Assembly (NCBI GenBank): GCA_021432635.1
Contig: MU270020.1
Span: forward strand, 186,001-250,000
DNA: 64,000 nucleotides
Direction of reading: 5' to 3'
Source of the DNA: Thozetella sp. PMI_491
Lineage: Eukaryota; Ascomycota; Sordariomycetes; Chaetosphaeriales; Chaetosphaeriaceae
Part shown: one piece after another, positions 20,629 through 31,830 of the stretch
How positions within the stretch are numbered: position 1 is the first letter of the stretch
Layout of the letters: every line of letters starts with the position of its first letter
The notes under the pieces: generated by a model
What the model was told of the DNA's origin: nothing
The model's input: only the letters and a program-made list of their open reading frames with translations
The model's database searches: none
Position numbers and translations under genes: made by a program

Positions 20629-22407
20629 CTAGCTACTGATAATTGCAGCAGCTCGTCGGTCTTTTCTCCCGACTAACCACCAGGAGGTCAAGATTGCCGT
20701 GATCCCCACGAGAAGGAAGGAAAGGCAGATGAGGTATGACGTGTGATACGTAGGCCCGAAAACAGTGTTAAACACATGGGGACCGCATATTCCGCTGAAC
20801 TATGTCATCCCCATGGTGTCAGTAAGCTTTATCAGTGTAGCGACGAAATCAAGCAGGTTGCATTCGCGAGGCATAGCGTTACTCACCTGCGCCATGGCGT
20901 TTGTCCATCCTATTCCAATCCCGGCAGCCACAGTGCCGTCAAGGGCTCGCATCCGTTCCGGCCAGATGACCGGGTATGCGCTGCCGGCATTCGCCACAGC
21001 GACAATCAGGCAGATATACTTCACCGTAGGGTTGGATACTGTGTATAAGATGATGTAGCAGACAATGATCGTGGACTCGACTAACATGGCGGTCAGCTGA
21101 ACTGGGCGGGGTCTCCTATGCGAGGAGGCCAACTTACTGCCGACAGCCGCTGTCCACGGCCTGATAATCTTCCTGTGCAGTAGAAAGCCCAGGAAGTTGA
21201 GGTAGACAAACGCGGCGATATACGGCGGCTATATCGAATCAGTAATCGATCCCTACAAAGCCCCCCCCCCCCCCCCCTAAGTATGCCCGTTACGTACAAT
21301 ATTCATCAACTGAGAATTGGCAGTAGTCGTAAAACCGAGCTGGTAAATGACTGTCTTCTGTGGGTCAGTGCATGCCGCGAAGGAGACAATGAAGTGAAGG
21401 CCCGGCTCACAGGCAGTGCATAGCCAACGCCAAAACCACCGATCCCGTGACAAATCCAATACACGCTAAAGCTATAGAAAGTCGGATCCTTCAGAAGCCG
21501 CTTGAATGAATCGACATCCCAGTGCCCCCGTTTCCCCTTAGGAGCCGAGGCACTCAGTCTCCCTCGGAGGGCCTCCCGCTCCTCTTCGGTCAGAAACTTG
21601 GCGGTCTCTGGATAGTCGGGCAACCAAAACAGGGCTACAAAGGCGAGTAGAATAGCTGGAAGTCCTTCAAGAAGGAATAGCCATCGCCAACCAGGCAGGC
21701 CCCCTAGTCCGTCCTAGCAGTGCATTAGCCTTGTGAGGATAGAGATGATATAGCCCCGTGGGGAGTCATTTACTCACCATGAAGCTGATTGCGTACGCCA
21801 AAAGCCCGCTCAACGCGCTGGACACCTGTCCGACAGCGTAGAAGAACGCAATTCGTAGCGGCAGCTCGGATGGTTTGTACCAAAATGCCATGTGATAGAG
21901 GACAGACGGGTAGAAACCCGCTTCTGCGGCCCCGATGGCGAAGCGAGCCACCATCATACCAGGAAAGTCCTTGACCGCGGCTGACGAGCAGGCCGCGATG
22001 CCCCAGAAAAGAATCAGCAGGAACATCCACCGCGACGGCGAAACGACCTTGAGCATCAGCGTGTTGCTCGGCTCGAAAATCGTGTAGCTGTACGAGAAGA
22101 TGGACTGCGTCCAGGCCCACTGGTTTGCGTTGAAGCCTAGCTGCGCCTTGATGCCCGTGCCATTCTCGAGATTGATGATGGCAGCATTGGCGTAGTTGCT
22201 ACTGTCTATGACGCGGAAGATGTAGACAACTGAGTAAAAATAGACAAGCCAGAGGTCGATCTTCCGCATAAGCTTCTTGTCGAGCTCGGCGTTGTTGTTG
22301 GAGGTGAACTCCTGGTCGGAGACGGCACCGCGCCCAGCATCGCTGAGGCTAGACGATGCCACCTTAGTAGGCACGACCTTCCGGTCGTCGTCGTCTACTA
22401 ATGCCAT
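20629..22407 (-). CDS. MFS permease 2, allantoate permease family
   Basis: Exons 22407-21778, 21713-21411, 21357-21298, 21228-20887 and 20799-20629 give 501 residues. Landmarks: KIDLWLVYFYSVVYIFRVIDSSNYANA (helix 1 and loop), ARFAIGAAEAGFYPSVLYHM (helix 4), GGLPGWRWLFLLEGLPAI and a C-terminal LTSWWLVGRKDRR. The intron at 21297-21229 contains a 17-nt homopolymer. Within exon 4, 21137-21102 is a 36-nt GT..AG segment in frame with its flanks. Either it is translated as a 12-residue loop or it is an unusually short intron whose removal gives AVGIQLTAML. It belongs to the same family as permease 1 but is clearly diverged, so the two may carry different intermediates or act redundantly. Confidence 0.9.
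21261..21277. repeat. 17-nt C homopolymer in an intron
   Basis: An uninterrupted run of C on the plus strand (G on the transcribed permease 2 intron). Its length is prone to sequencing error and natural variation. Confidence 0.7.
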
Positions 22408-23267
22408 TAAACGCTTCTACAAGAACTGCCGTCGAAGTCTTCACACTCGGATAAGGGCTTTGAGATTGTTATTGTACAGTGGTCGATGCTTCTTCTCTCT
22501 GCTTGCCGGTACAGAAATGTTCGCAGGGACGCATATCTATTTATTGCCTCAACTCAGGATACGTGGGCTGCATGATGGCGCAATGTACCCGTTCCCTATA
22601 TCCAGACCAGCAATATTGCGTAGCAATACCTATGGAGCTTCGCCGGAGTCAAGACCTACAAGACCGACAAAGTAAGGGCCCTTGAAAGGTATCGCCTATA
22701 CCAGATTGCGATGGAGTAAGAGTGAAACAGGGCATAATACTGAGTTATCACCCATCACGACATGATAGCGGCAATGGCACAACGTGGGGTAATCATGGCC
22801 GCGAACGGATCACTCGTGCAAGGGACCGGAGGTTCTCCGACGGCTGCGAACACCGAAGCTCAGCCATTCTCATTCGCCTAACAGAATATTTAATTTTCTG
22901 CATCGCTGTACGTAAGGTCGGGGAAGGCGATCTACATGAGGAAAAGTGGCCCTGTCACAGCACTTACACATCTGAGCAGATGGCATCAGATCACGCAATG
23001 AGGGGCATATCAACATTTCATCGCCAACATGTCAAAAGCAACCCATTCACCAGCGTTCGCTGCAGCCTCTCTATACCAATACCGTGGGGATCAATGCGGG
23101 TTATGGTGTCCAGAAATGCCGAAAACCCGATGACTGAATGCCGCTATAACGACAGAGCCTCAATATATAACCGTCTCAATTCGTCTATGAACTTAAAGTG
23201 GTTATCCGATGGACAAAATATCAAAATCTACTTCGAATATACAACCTTGGTCAACCTTTCTTAAGCC
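22408..23267. other. Divergent promoter of permease 2 and 2OG oxygenase 2
   Basis: No gene. A TATA-like box (TATATAA) lies near 23164, about 100 nt before the oxygenase start. CCGAAAACCCGA at 23119-23130 and CGGAGGTTCTCCG near 22827 are CGG-type half-site pairs that do not fit the exact CCGA-N4-TCGG rule. Confidence 0.45.
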
Positions 23268-25263
23268 ATGGCGCCGATCGCACTTGAAGACACTCTCGAG
23301 GCCGAGAAGACGATTCTCGTAAAGCCTTGGTCCAGGCCAAAGGTGACCGCCGAGGATCTAGATTGGGCAGAACTGCCCAAGATTGATCTTTCCAAATTTG
23401 ATGAGGTTGGGGGAAAGCAAGAGCTTGCCAACGAGCTCTATGACGCTCTGACCCGCGTTGGCTTCTGGTCTGTAGTCAACACCGGATTAGATGATGACCG
23501 AGTGCTTCGTCAGTTCTCCATCGGCCACACCTTCTTCCAGGAAAAGCTGGAGGAAAAGCGCAGGTTTCCCTGCAACTTCGCCGAAGGCGAGTATTTTGGG
23601 TATCGCGAAAATTCGCGATGGGTGGGGGACACAGGTAATTAAAGAGCCCCTTGGCTTTGTATCATCGATCAGTATAAGCCACAGTAACTAAACGGGAACT
23701 ATAGGAGTCAAGGAGAATGTTGAAATGGTAGGCTTGGACTAGCCCTACATAGTTACTCTGTACTAGTACACATCCGCTAATGCTTCACAGTTAAACATCC
23801 CCAAGGCGATCCCGGAGTGGAGTGGCGTGGGCAAACACAAGATTGTGGAAGAGAACTGGGACGAGATTGCCGCGTTTCACAGAGATGTGTGGGAGAAGGT
23901 GATTCGCAAGATCTTTGTGCTCATCGCCATCATCCTAGAGCTGCCAGAGAACTACCTAGCGGATGCGCATGACTACGACAAAGTTTCCGACGACCATCTC
24001 CGCTATATGATCTACAACACCCGCACCATCGACGAGTGGGACCGCGTGCAGGCCTACTCGAAGGGCGGCCATACCGACTTTGGCAGCCTGACGCTGCTCT
24101 TTTCGCAGCATATCGCCGGCCTGCAGATCCGTACTCCAGAAGGCGAATGGAAGTATGTGCGGCCCGTAGAGGGGGGAATTACATGCAATGCGGCCGACAC
24201 ACTCACTTTTCTGACCAACGGTATGTTGTCCCTCTTGCCTCTTTATCACCAGGTCGTGGACGGTTGAGCAAATGAACCGGCGGGTTGCCGCCATGCACGC
24301 TGTGGGCTTTCCCGGCCTCTCGTGGCTGCAAGGCATTCTCGGCGCCGCTTCGCAGCCAGTAGTAGCAGAGGCCGTCTTGGCCTTTTCTCATCCCACGGAG
24401 TGGGGAAAGGGCCTTTTTTCAGTCCCGTTCTCACCCTCCCCACCCAGTCCGCACTAGGAGCCGGGGTCCTTGCTTCTATATCCTGCAGCTAGACCATGGC
24501 ATAAGATCCTCAAATTATGCTACTGTCATCGTTGGCCAAGGTCTCTTGGGGCTCCGCGCCCGCCAGGAACAGTCTTCGTTGGTTCGGGTGCAGTGCCCTG
24601 TCCTACCCCCACGCCCGGGTGGTGGAACGATCGCGTGGGTGGTTCAGCTGCCGCTCCAAGCAACCGACTTTGCGTTCTGTTCATGTACAGAACGCAAAGT
24701 GACTGGGACAGTCGCTGGGTACTTTTGTGAGAGGGCGTACCCAACCAAAAGCCTTCCCATCATGTCGGTGCGGGCGGCAACGCGCTAGGCCGCTTTGAGA
24801 TCCGGCCGGCGGGGCCTGCAGCTGAGAACAACTACTCACCGCCTCTCGCCCTGCTACACATCCGAGGGAAGAAAAACTGGGGGCGTTGCGCAGCGGTCAC
24901 TCCGCCGCGATCACACCACCTAAGTCAAGAACTGAAGGCTAACATATATTCGTAGGTTTTATCAAATCCACTATCCACCGTGTTGTAAAGCCGCCCCAAG
25001 ACCAGATCCACGTTCCTCGTCTTGGGTTGCTTTATTTCAGCCGACCTGGAGATTCTACACCAATGAAGGCGGTCCCGTCACCCCTCCTCGATAAACTAGG
25101 CCTGCTGTCCGAAGAGGACAAAGACCCTAGTAGGCAGGTTGTTAGCGGGACGGACTACGTGAGGGCCAGAGTCAAGGATGTCCACCACAAGACCGTTCTT
25201 GACAAGCGCGCCGGGACGTCGTTCGAGTTCAAAGGTCTGAAGGTTCAAAATCACTACGAGTAA
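23268..25263 (+). CDS. 2-Oxoglutarate/Fe(II)-dependent oxygenase 2
   Basis: Exons 23268-23634, 23705-23727, 23791-24220 and 24956-25263 give 375 residues. The core matches the isopenicillin N synthase-like family: RVGFWSVVNTG, iron ligands H224-x-D226 (GGHTDFGSL) and H281 (STIHRVVKPP), and R295 for 2-oxoglutarate. The residue two after that Arg is Gly where Ser is usual. Exon 2 is only 23 nt. Intron 3 is 735 nt, more than ten times the typical length here, and separates the HxD pair from the distal His. It has a good donor (gtatgt), a CTAAC branch and an AG end, so the gene is probably functional if it is spliced. Paralogue-like partner at 4246. Confidence 0.88.
24667..24700. repeat. 14-bp perfect inverted repeat inside the 735-nt intron
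   Basis: Arms ACTTTGCGTTCTGT (24667-24680) and its exact complement (24687-24700) flank a 6-nt loop, able to form a strong hairpin in DNA or pre-mRNA. Confidence 0.7.
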
Positions 25264-27121
25264 CAAGGCCTAGGACGCCGGATTCCATGTGAGATAGTAT
25301 CACGTTCATAAGGTTCGATCAAATGTATGACTCTTTAGCTATCGCCGGTTTGCATAAGACTGAGCACCCGGTCTCAGTATTAGCTCGTTCTTCATGGTGT
25401 ATCCGAACAGCCCCGCTTGGAAATTATATTCATTGGATTAAGAATGAACATGCTCTCCGAAAAGGTGTACTCCCGATGTAAAAATGCCATCTGCCTTGCT
25501 CCTGGGGCATCCAGAAACCCGTCCGTTGCCAGTTGATTCTCTCGGGTGCCAGGGGTGGCTGCTGGCCTCTGACTAGGCGTCATATGTAGCGGAATTAAAG
25601 AGTTGGAGGAAGCGTGGTAAGGGTATAGACGGAGATTTCTTGTGGTCTAATCAGACGCTCCTTTAGCATTTATACGAAGCCAGTTGTGGTACATTGCGTC
25701 AACATACCCTGGGCAGACGACGGCGGAGCCAGGCGAAGAAAACCATCATTGTCGGCGGCAGTGCCACGAAAATGCCAATAATAGCCACGATGGCTTCAAC
25801 AGAAAGTTCCATGATATTAGCGTCTCTTGAAGACTGCGTTCGACATCCAGAGTGTGCAAAGGAGATGCGGATATTATGATGGAGATACAGCGCTATAACG
25901 CAGCTACTCGACGATACCTGCACAGAAGAGGTTGGATTAGGGATAGAATACTAAATCAAGCAGAAAAGAAATGGAACAGAAGTACAGGATTGCACAGATG
26001 GCTGTCCTGTCCAATCGGGGTTAGATTTACTTGCCCAAGCTTCGCGAGAGGCTTAATGCGAGTGGGCACGAACAAGCTGCTGACGGGTCGATGGAATCTC
26101 GACATTCAGGGCAGCCACCCCTGGCCACCAACAACAACCTTACATTTGCGTAATTTTGAGGCCACAATGAATCTCTTCCCTTACAAACCAGGGCGAACAA
26201 GTCTTCCAGGGTTGGAAGTTGGAAACGTGTGGAAAACACCTGGAGCTCGGTCCATCCGGATGTCTCCCTTGGTCGGCTGTGTCCACCCCTGCCGTGCCAA
26301 TCCCCCCAGTCGAGAACCTTGGTCGACCCACACACCATCGGAACAGATACAGATTACGCGGCATCTGACCTGCAGGCAACATGCCTAGCTGCAGCATGCA
26401 AGGATGGTAGATCTCATTGGAGAGAGCCAGGGAAATGGGATGCGAAAAGGTGGTCCATGACAGCCTCTTTACTTGTTTTGTAGCTCCCTCGTCCCAACGT
26501 CGAGCACCTAGCTATCACAGCCCGCCTATGATTGTTTGGTTGTTCAGAGGGGTCTAATAGCGGCAATGGCCAATGGTCGAGGAAGTAGTTAGCAAATCAA
26601 GACTGCAGATGGACAAGGCATATTTTGCTGGGCAACGCACACACAAAACGAAGGCTCCTCAAATATAGAAAATATTTCAACATCAAGTAGAGGCTGTGCC
26701 GAAAACGAGGAGGAGGATCGTGATAAGCCGGAGTAAAGCTGTTGCGTCCAGAAACTAGAGTAAGCCGCACTTGGCCAGGCACCTTCGCGTATTATCGAAA
26801 GTGTTATCCGCCTGGCTTTGGGTAGTTGCCATATTGGATTTGCAGTACTCCCAGAGCAGTCACGGTGGGTAGCAGACTAGGATGCCTATGGCTGCTCCAC
26901 CATTGGCAGTCCTATGAACCTTTCTAACTTCCGACCGTTCTGATTCCTGGCGCTATGCATGCCCTCACATACCCTTAGGCTAATTATTGGAGTTGCTTCA
27001 GTCAGACGACGGAGACACTATATTACGCATAACATAGAATCGAATACGAAAAGGGATAAAGTGGAGCGAGACCTGGCCCAGCGGATTATGGTTTAGAACT
27101 CAAGGTAACCAAACATGACTA
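25264..27121. other. Intergenic block separating the cluster from the carbohydrate genes
   Basis: 1.86 kb. Apart from the small membrane-peptide frame at 25702-25812 I see no supportable gene. Overlapping frames of 60-180 codons near 25850-26480 have no domain. Confidence 0.4.
25702..25812 (-). CDS. Possible small single-pass membrane peptide
   Basis: From the ATG at 25812 the frame encodes a 5-residue head, a hydrophobic helix (AIVAIIGIFVALPPTMMVFF) and a basic tail (AWLRRRLPR). This is the layout of the tiny single-helix proteins seen in fungal genomes, with positive charges predicted inside. After ...LPR the sequence is a splice-donor-like gtatgt, so either the peptide ends two codons later or continues into another exon. 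No homologue is recalled with certainty. It could be chance. Confidence 0.35.
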
Positions 27122-30100
27122 TTAACGCGAAGTGGAACCCGAGTTGCCTAGTTGGCCATCTCCCAGGACAATTCTATACGTGTTGACCTGGAATGGCTCC
27201 AACTCGATTTCAAACTTTCCGTCCTGTACGGCTATTTCCTCCAGGTCATCCTCGAGTAGATTTGCCAAAAACACTTTCGCGACCGGCCACTTTGTCTCTA
27301 CGGTGGCTCTCCCGTGGCCCCCTAGCGCGTCGTAAACCCGAATAATCACGCTCTTCCCCGGTCTCTTGGGCAGCTCGCCGAGGCTAACGTCCTCATCATC
27401 CTCGCCTCTCTTGATAGTGTCGAGGACCAGGTTCTGGTCTCCCGTAAGAGAGATGGGGAGGGAGTCTGCGGCAAGGCCAGTCGCCTCCGACTTGGCGGAA
27501 AGCAGCCTGAGGGGATTGTTGAAGTTGTAGGCACACCGGACGGTCTGCACACCTAACGGCCTTTGGTGTGGCAAGATGGCCCATCGGATCTTGTGGTGTC
27601 CCATGTCTGCTGTATCATCGGGTGCCTTGGGCGAGCGGAGGAGCGAAAGGCGCATCACGCTACCCGCCGTCGCGAACCCGTACTTGCTGTCGTTCAGGAT
27701 TGACACGCCATAGTTGTATTCGGACAGATCCGCGAACTTTTGGCAGCAGACCTCAAATTTGGCCATGTCCCATCTAAAAATGCGTAAGCGGTAGAAGGAG
27801 ATATGAGATGGGAGGTAGACTCACGATGTGTTGTAATGGGTCGGCCGTTTAACAATGCCATATTGCGTCTCGTAGGACGCCTCCGTGTTACGTACCGCAA
27901 CGGGGAATTCCACCTTGAGGAACTTCATCGTCTCGTGCCAGTCTACGTCAGCGGTACATTCCACATAGGACTGCTCCCCGGACAGAGCAGCAGATAACGA
28001 GATGGTTGTCCTGATAGAGCTGAGCGAGCCGATCTTTGTCTCGGTAACTACGCTCACACGCCACGGCTTGTCTTCTGAAATCGAGGTGGCTGAGCTTTCG
28101 AGCACTTCCCTGGTCTCGAGATGGTATACCTCGACATCCCAAGCCTGCCAGTAGATAGGCTTGTCGTCGAAGATGACATACTGGTTCGCCTTGCCAGACA
28201 TAACTTCGCGGTTTGCACGGCGGTCATAGAGCGATGTGACGCAACCCTTCTCCACGGTGGCCCTTAGGTGTTCGTTTTGAAGCTGGAAGACACCCTCTGA
28301 GACCTCTTTGACTGTCACGGCCCTCTCATCGGCCGATGCCTCAAAGGTTTTCGTGGCCAGGAAGTTACCGCTTCCTTCAACCAAAACCGCGGTCTCGTCG
28401 TCGACATTGACGACTTCCTGGCGGCTCCATGGTAGCGTATTTAGCGCCACGTAACTTTCTCCGCTCGGGCGATCCGGAGTCGGCTCCTCGACACCGAGGA
28501 CCTTGTATACTTGTTCGAGTAGGGTAACACCCGTTTGAAAGACATTAGCGTAGACCTGTGCTAGTTAGCATCCTGACGTTCTGGTACTATCATAGGTACA
28601 CATACGGCGTCGGAGTCATCGTAGCACATCTTGATAGCGCTGCCAGGAAGGCAGTCGTGGAATTGGCACAACATCACGCCCTCCCACATCTCGTCGATCT
28701 CTTTCTTCGGATAGCGGTAGGACTTGTCCTGTATCGACGCGACGGTGGCGAGAAACTCGATATCGCGGAGCAGGAACTCCGTTTTGCGGTTGTTGAGTTT
28801 CGTCTTCGCCTGGGTTGTGTACACACCACGGTGAAGCTCAAAGTACAGCTCTCCATACCAGGTAACTAGACTGCTGGCCTTCTTCTCTAGGCCGTCGAAG
28901 AATTCATCCACTGTGCTTCCGGAATGCACGCGTGGAAGCAATCCAGTGGTGTCGGACAGGCCGCGTAACCTACGGAGTCGTTCCAGGTGGCGCCAGGTAG
29001 GACCGCCGCCTCCGTCGCCTTTCCCGAACTGTAAGATGGAAAATCAGCTCACATGTCGCCAATACCTAGCTTCGGCTAATGGGATTAAACTTACAGCGAG
29101 AAGGGCTGTGTTGTCCTGGTCAAGCGACTTGTGGTTGGAGATACTGCGGCTTATGTCTCCGAAGCTGGCCTCGGCACAGTACGTCTTCGCAGGTGGCATA
29201 TGGCATATAACTTGCGAACCGTCTAAGGCAACCCTAGCCGCCTGTTAGCATAGAGTTAACCAAAACATTAGAAGCAGACTGGGCTCACCAATTAAACGAA
29301 GTATGCGGGAACTCATTGACACTGTTGAAGCAGGGCTTCTGGGTCAAGAACCGATTCATGCCCGCAAGCCTGCACAGCTGGGGGATCTGGCTGGAAAAGC
29401 CAAAGGTATCTGGCAGCCAACAGGTGGTCGACCTAGCCCCAAAGTTGCTTTCGAAGAATCTCTGGCCGTACAGGAACTGGCGGACGAGCGATTCTCCGCT
29501 CGGGAGATTCGTATCGTGCTCTACCCAGCAGCCCCCTATCGGGTCAAATTGACCGCTCTTAACTTTAGCCTTGACTCTCTCAAAGGCGTACGGGTACTCC
29601 TCCTTCAGCCATTTGAACTACATTGGGAGTATAGTGTCAGCCACAGGTCGCTCTTCCAGTTTGTGGGTCTCCAAGGGGAAGCCGGTTACCTGCTGTGCCT
29701 GCGAACACGCAAATTGGAGCTCGGGGTATCGATCCATCAGGTCGCACTGGTTAGACCAGGACCGAACAACTTTCCTCTTCGTCTCCGCCCAGGGCCACAG
29801 CCAACAGGTGTCGATATGGCAATGCCCGACCGCGAAAACAGTCGGCTTCTTGTCATCAACGGCTTTGAACACAGCGGCCGAGTTGATGTCAGATCCGAGG
29901 TATTCCTCGGCAATCTTTCTGCACCGCCGAATCGACTGGCTGTCGCCGACTTTGAATGTGTCGATGATGCGGGACGCCACATTCAGGGCTTCATGGCGTT
30001 CCCAGGCCTCTTCTGGGAACTCCATCGCCGCGTCATGGATGATCTGGAAGTCCATGTACAGCATGCGGGCTTCCATATCGGGCATGACGAGCTCGGCTTT

Positions 30101-30800
30101 TGACAGCTTGAAGTGCTTGTTCATGTCCGGAGGCTGGATCGAGTCCCCTCCAGCGTTGTTCTTGAATATCGGCCTTCCCGGGCCGTTTCCGAACATGCCG
30201 TTGCAGGCCATCTCGACAAACATGGTGTGCTCCTGGCCGTCCTTGAAAGAATCGGGCAATATCCACTCAGGCCGTTCGCCTCTGCCCGTCAGCCCTTGGA
30301 GCGGCTCGCCATGCTCAGTCCAGACTGTTGCCTCGTTGCTGCAGTCCCAGTGCAGCTCCACGGTCTTGTCAGCACCAATGAATTGCTCCGGCACCCGAAT
30401 AGTAACGCGGAACCAATGGGTCGTCCATGACGGTCCGAAGGCTTGGCCGACATTCGTGGGCTCGTAGAGGTTGGAGTCGGCCGTGGCCGCTTGGAAGGTC
30501 GGCCGCTCGGTCGATGGGGCATGCCATACGGCGAGCGAAATATACGGCGGCTCGGAATACACACCATAATTCAACATACTGCCCCTCAGTCAGCGTCATG
30601 GCCTATCCGGCTCGGCGATTCCCGGGAAGAACTTACGCCAGGAGGTTAGCTTTCTCCCATTGGCCTTCGGTGAAGAAATTTGGCAGGCGTTTCTGGTATA
30701 GACTGGTAACGCGCTTGCCTACGGGCCCCGCGGCCCGGATGGGGTACGAGGCGGAATTGAGGGGGGCGGCGTCATCCCCATGGTGCGAGTGAGAACACAT
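27122..30800 (-). CDS. AMS1: GH38 alpha-mannosidase (AMS1 type)
   Basis: Seven exons: 30800-30637, 30578-29690, 29617-29289, 29233-29095, 29028-28606, 28555-27825, 27773-27122, giving 1108 residues, close to yeast Ams1. The zinc site [16 protein letters not shown] is at about 306-321 and the catalytic nucleophile Asp (CWLPDTFGF) at about residue 421. C-terminal beta domains follow, ending [15 protein letters not shown]. The enzyme releases alpha-linked mannose from free oligosaccharides; Ams1 proteins lack a signal peptide and reach the vacuole by the Cvt/selective-autophagy route, and none is visible here. All joins preserve family motifs (for instance [19 protein letters not shown]). Divergent neighbour: MFS permease 3. 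Confidence 0.95.
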
Positions 30801-31830
30801 CTGCTTGGAGCTGATCGTCGAGGCGACAGGTTCACCGTACGTGGAAAGACAAGACCGAAGCTATTGCGCTCGACTATAGGTAGAGGCCAAGAGCACAAAT
30901 GTAAATCTACACGAAGCTAGATCTAGGACACGCCCAAACGCGTAGCTCCTCCGCACCGAGTGCCATAATTGGAGACAGCTCCCACTGCGATTTCGGCCGG
31001 CTAACCAACCCCCAATGTAACTGAGGGTCTCGTTGGTTTTCACCGCCGGAGCGGCCCACTCACTGCCCAAGCAAACATATTGCTTTCTACCTTGCCTATT
31101 GAGTTTGTGGTGGAGCGTGGGAATAACCTAGCGTAGTCCGATACACCGGTCTTTTCCACTAGGCCGGTGTTGCGTAAGCACTTCCATTTCCTGAATTTCC
31201 TTTAGCGAATAGTGTCGACGGCAAAGTCGACAGCCGCTGGGGATTGCCCGGTTCACTCGAAAGCAAGGTATCCCTCCCGGCCCCTGCCACCGGACGGAAA
31301 GGGGCTGGGCTGGCCCTAGGGGAAATGCTAGTCATGCTCGGGGGAGAGCCAGAAAGTTTTCTCTAGGATTAATGCCGTGGAGCCCCCCCTTCCCCCCGGC
31401 CTCCTCTTCCCCATGGCGACCCCTCACATTCCCCGGCTTTCCCCAATACGACCCCAACGCGGCCGGCTATCCACTTTGATGACAGGCCCATCACACTATC
31501 CGGACGGACTGCCTTTGTCGACCTAGTCGGCCCACTACCACCGCAGCGACATGGGGCATCACCAGTCGCGTGGACGATGTGCCCTCCGCCGGCACACACA
31601 CGACTGGGGTCGCGGCAATCTCCACGGTCCCTGCCATGCGTGTAACACAAGACACCGTTGCCGAGGACCGCGTGTCCAGCGGCAAACGTCGCCATGTGCC
31701 CGGGCGCTGGGTCGGCTTGATAAGCTAGGGAGAACCCACACGGTCCTGCGCGCGGTGTCCTCTCCTGCACGACTCTCGATCAGCGTCGCATTTTCCTGTC
31801 CCCATCTCGGAGCCTCTTCGATCCACAGCC
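30801..31830. other. Divergent promoter of alpha-mannosidase and permease 3
   Basis: No gene recognised. It contains short palindromes such as CACCGG...CCGGTG near 31144-31169 and paired GTCGAC near 31214-31233. Frames of 60-133 codons near 31370-31890 overlap on both strands and look fortuitous. Confidence 0.4.

Noticed and set aside
1429-25263. Nicotinate (hxn-type) catabolism or a PKS/NRPS secondary-metabolite cluster
   Set aside because: No molybdenum hydroxylase, flavin monooxygenase, synthase or P450 gene is present, so neither label can be supported.
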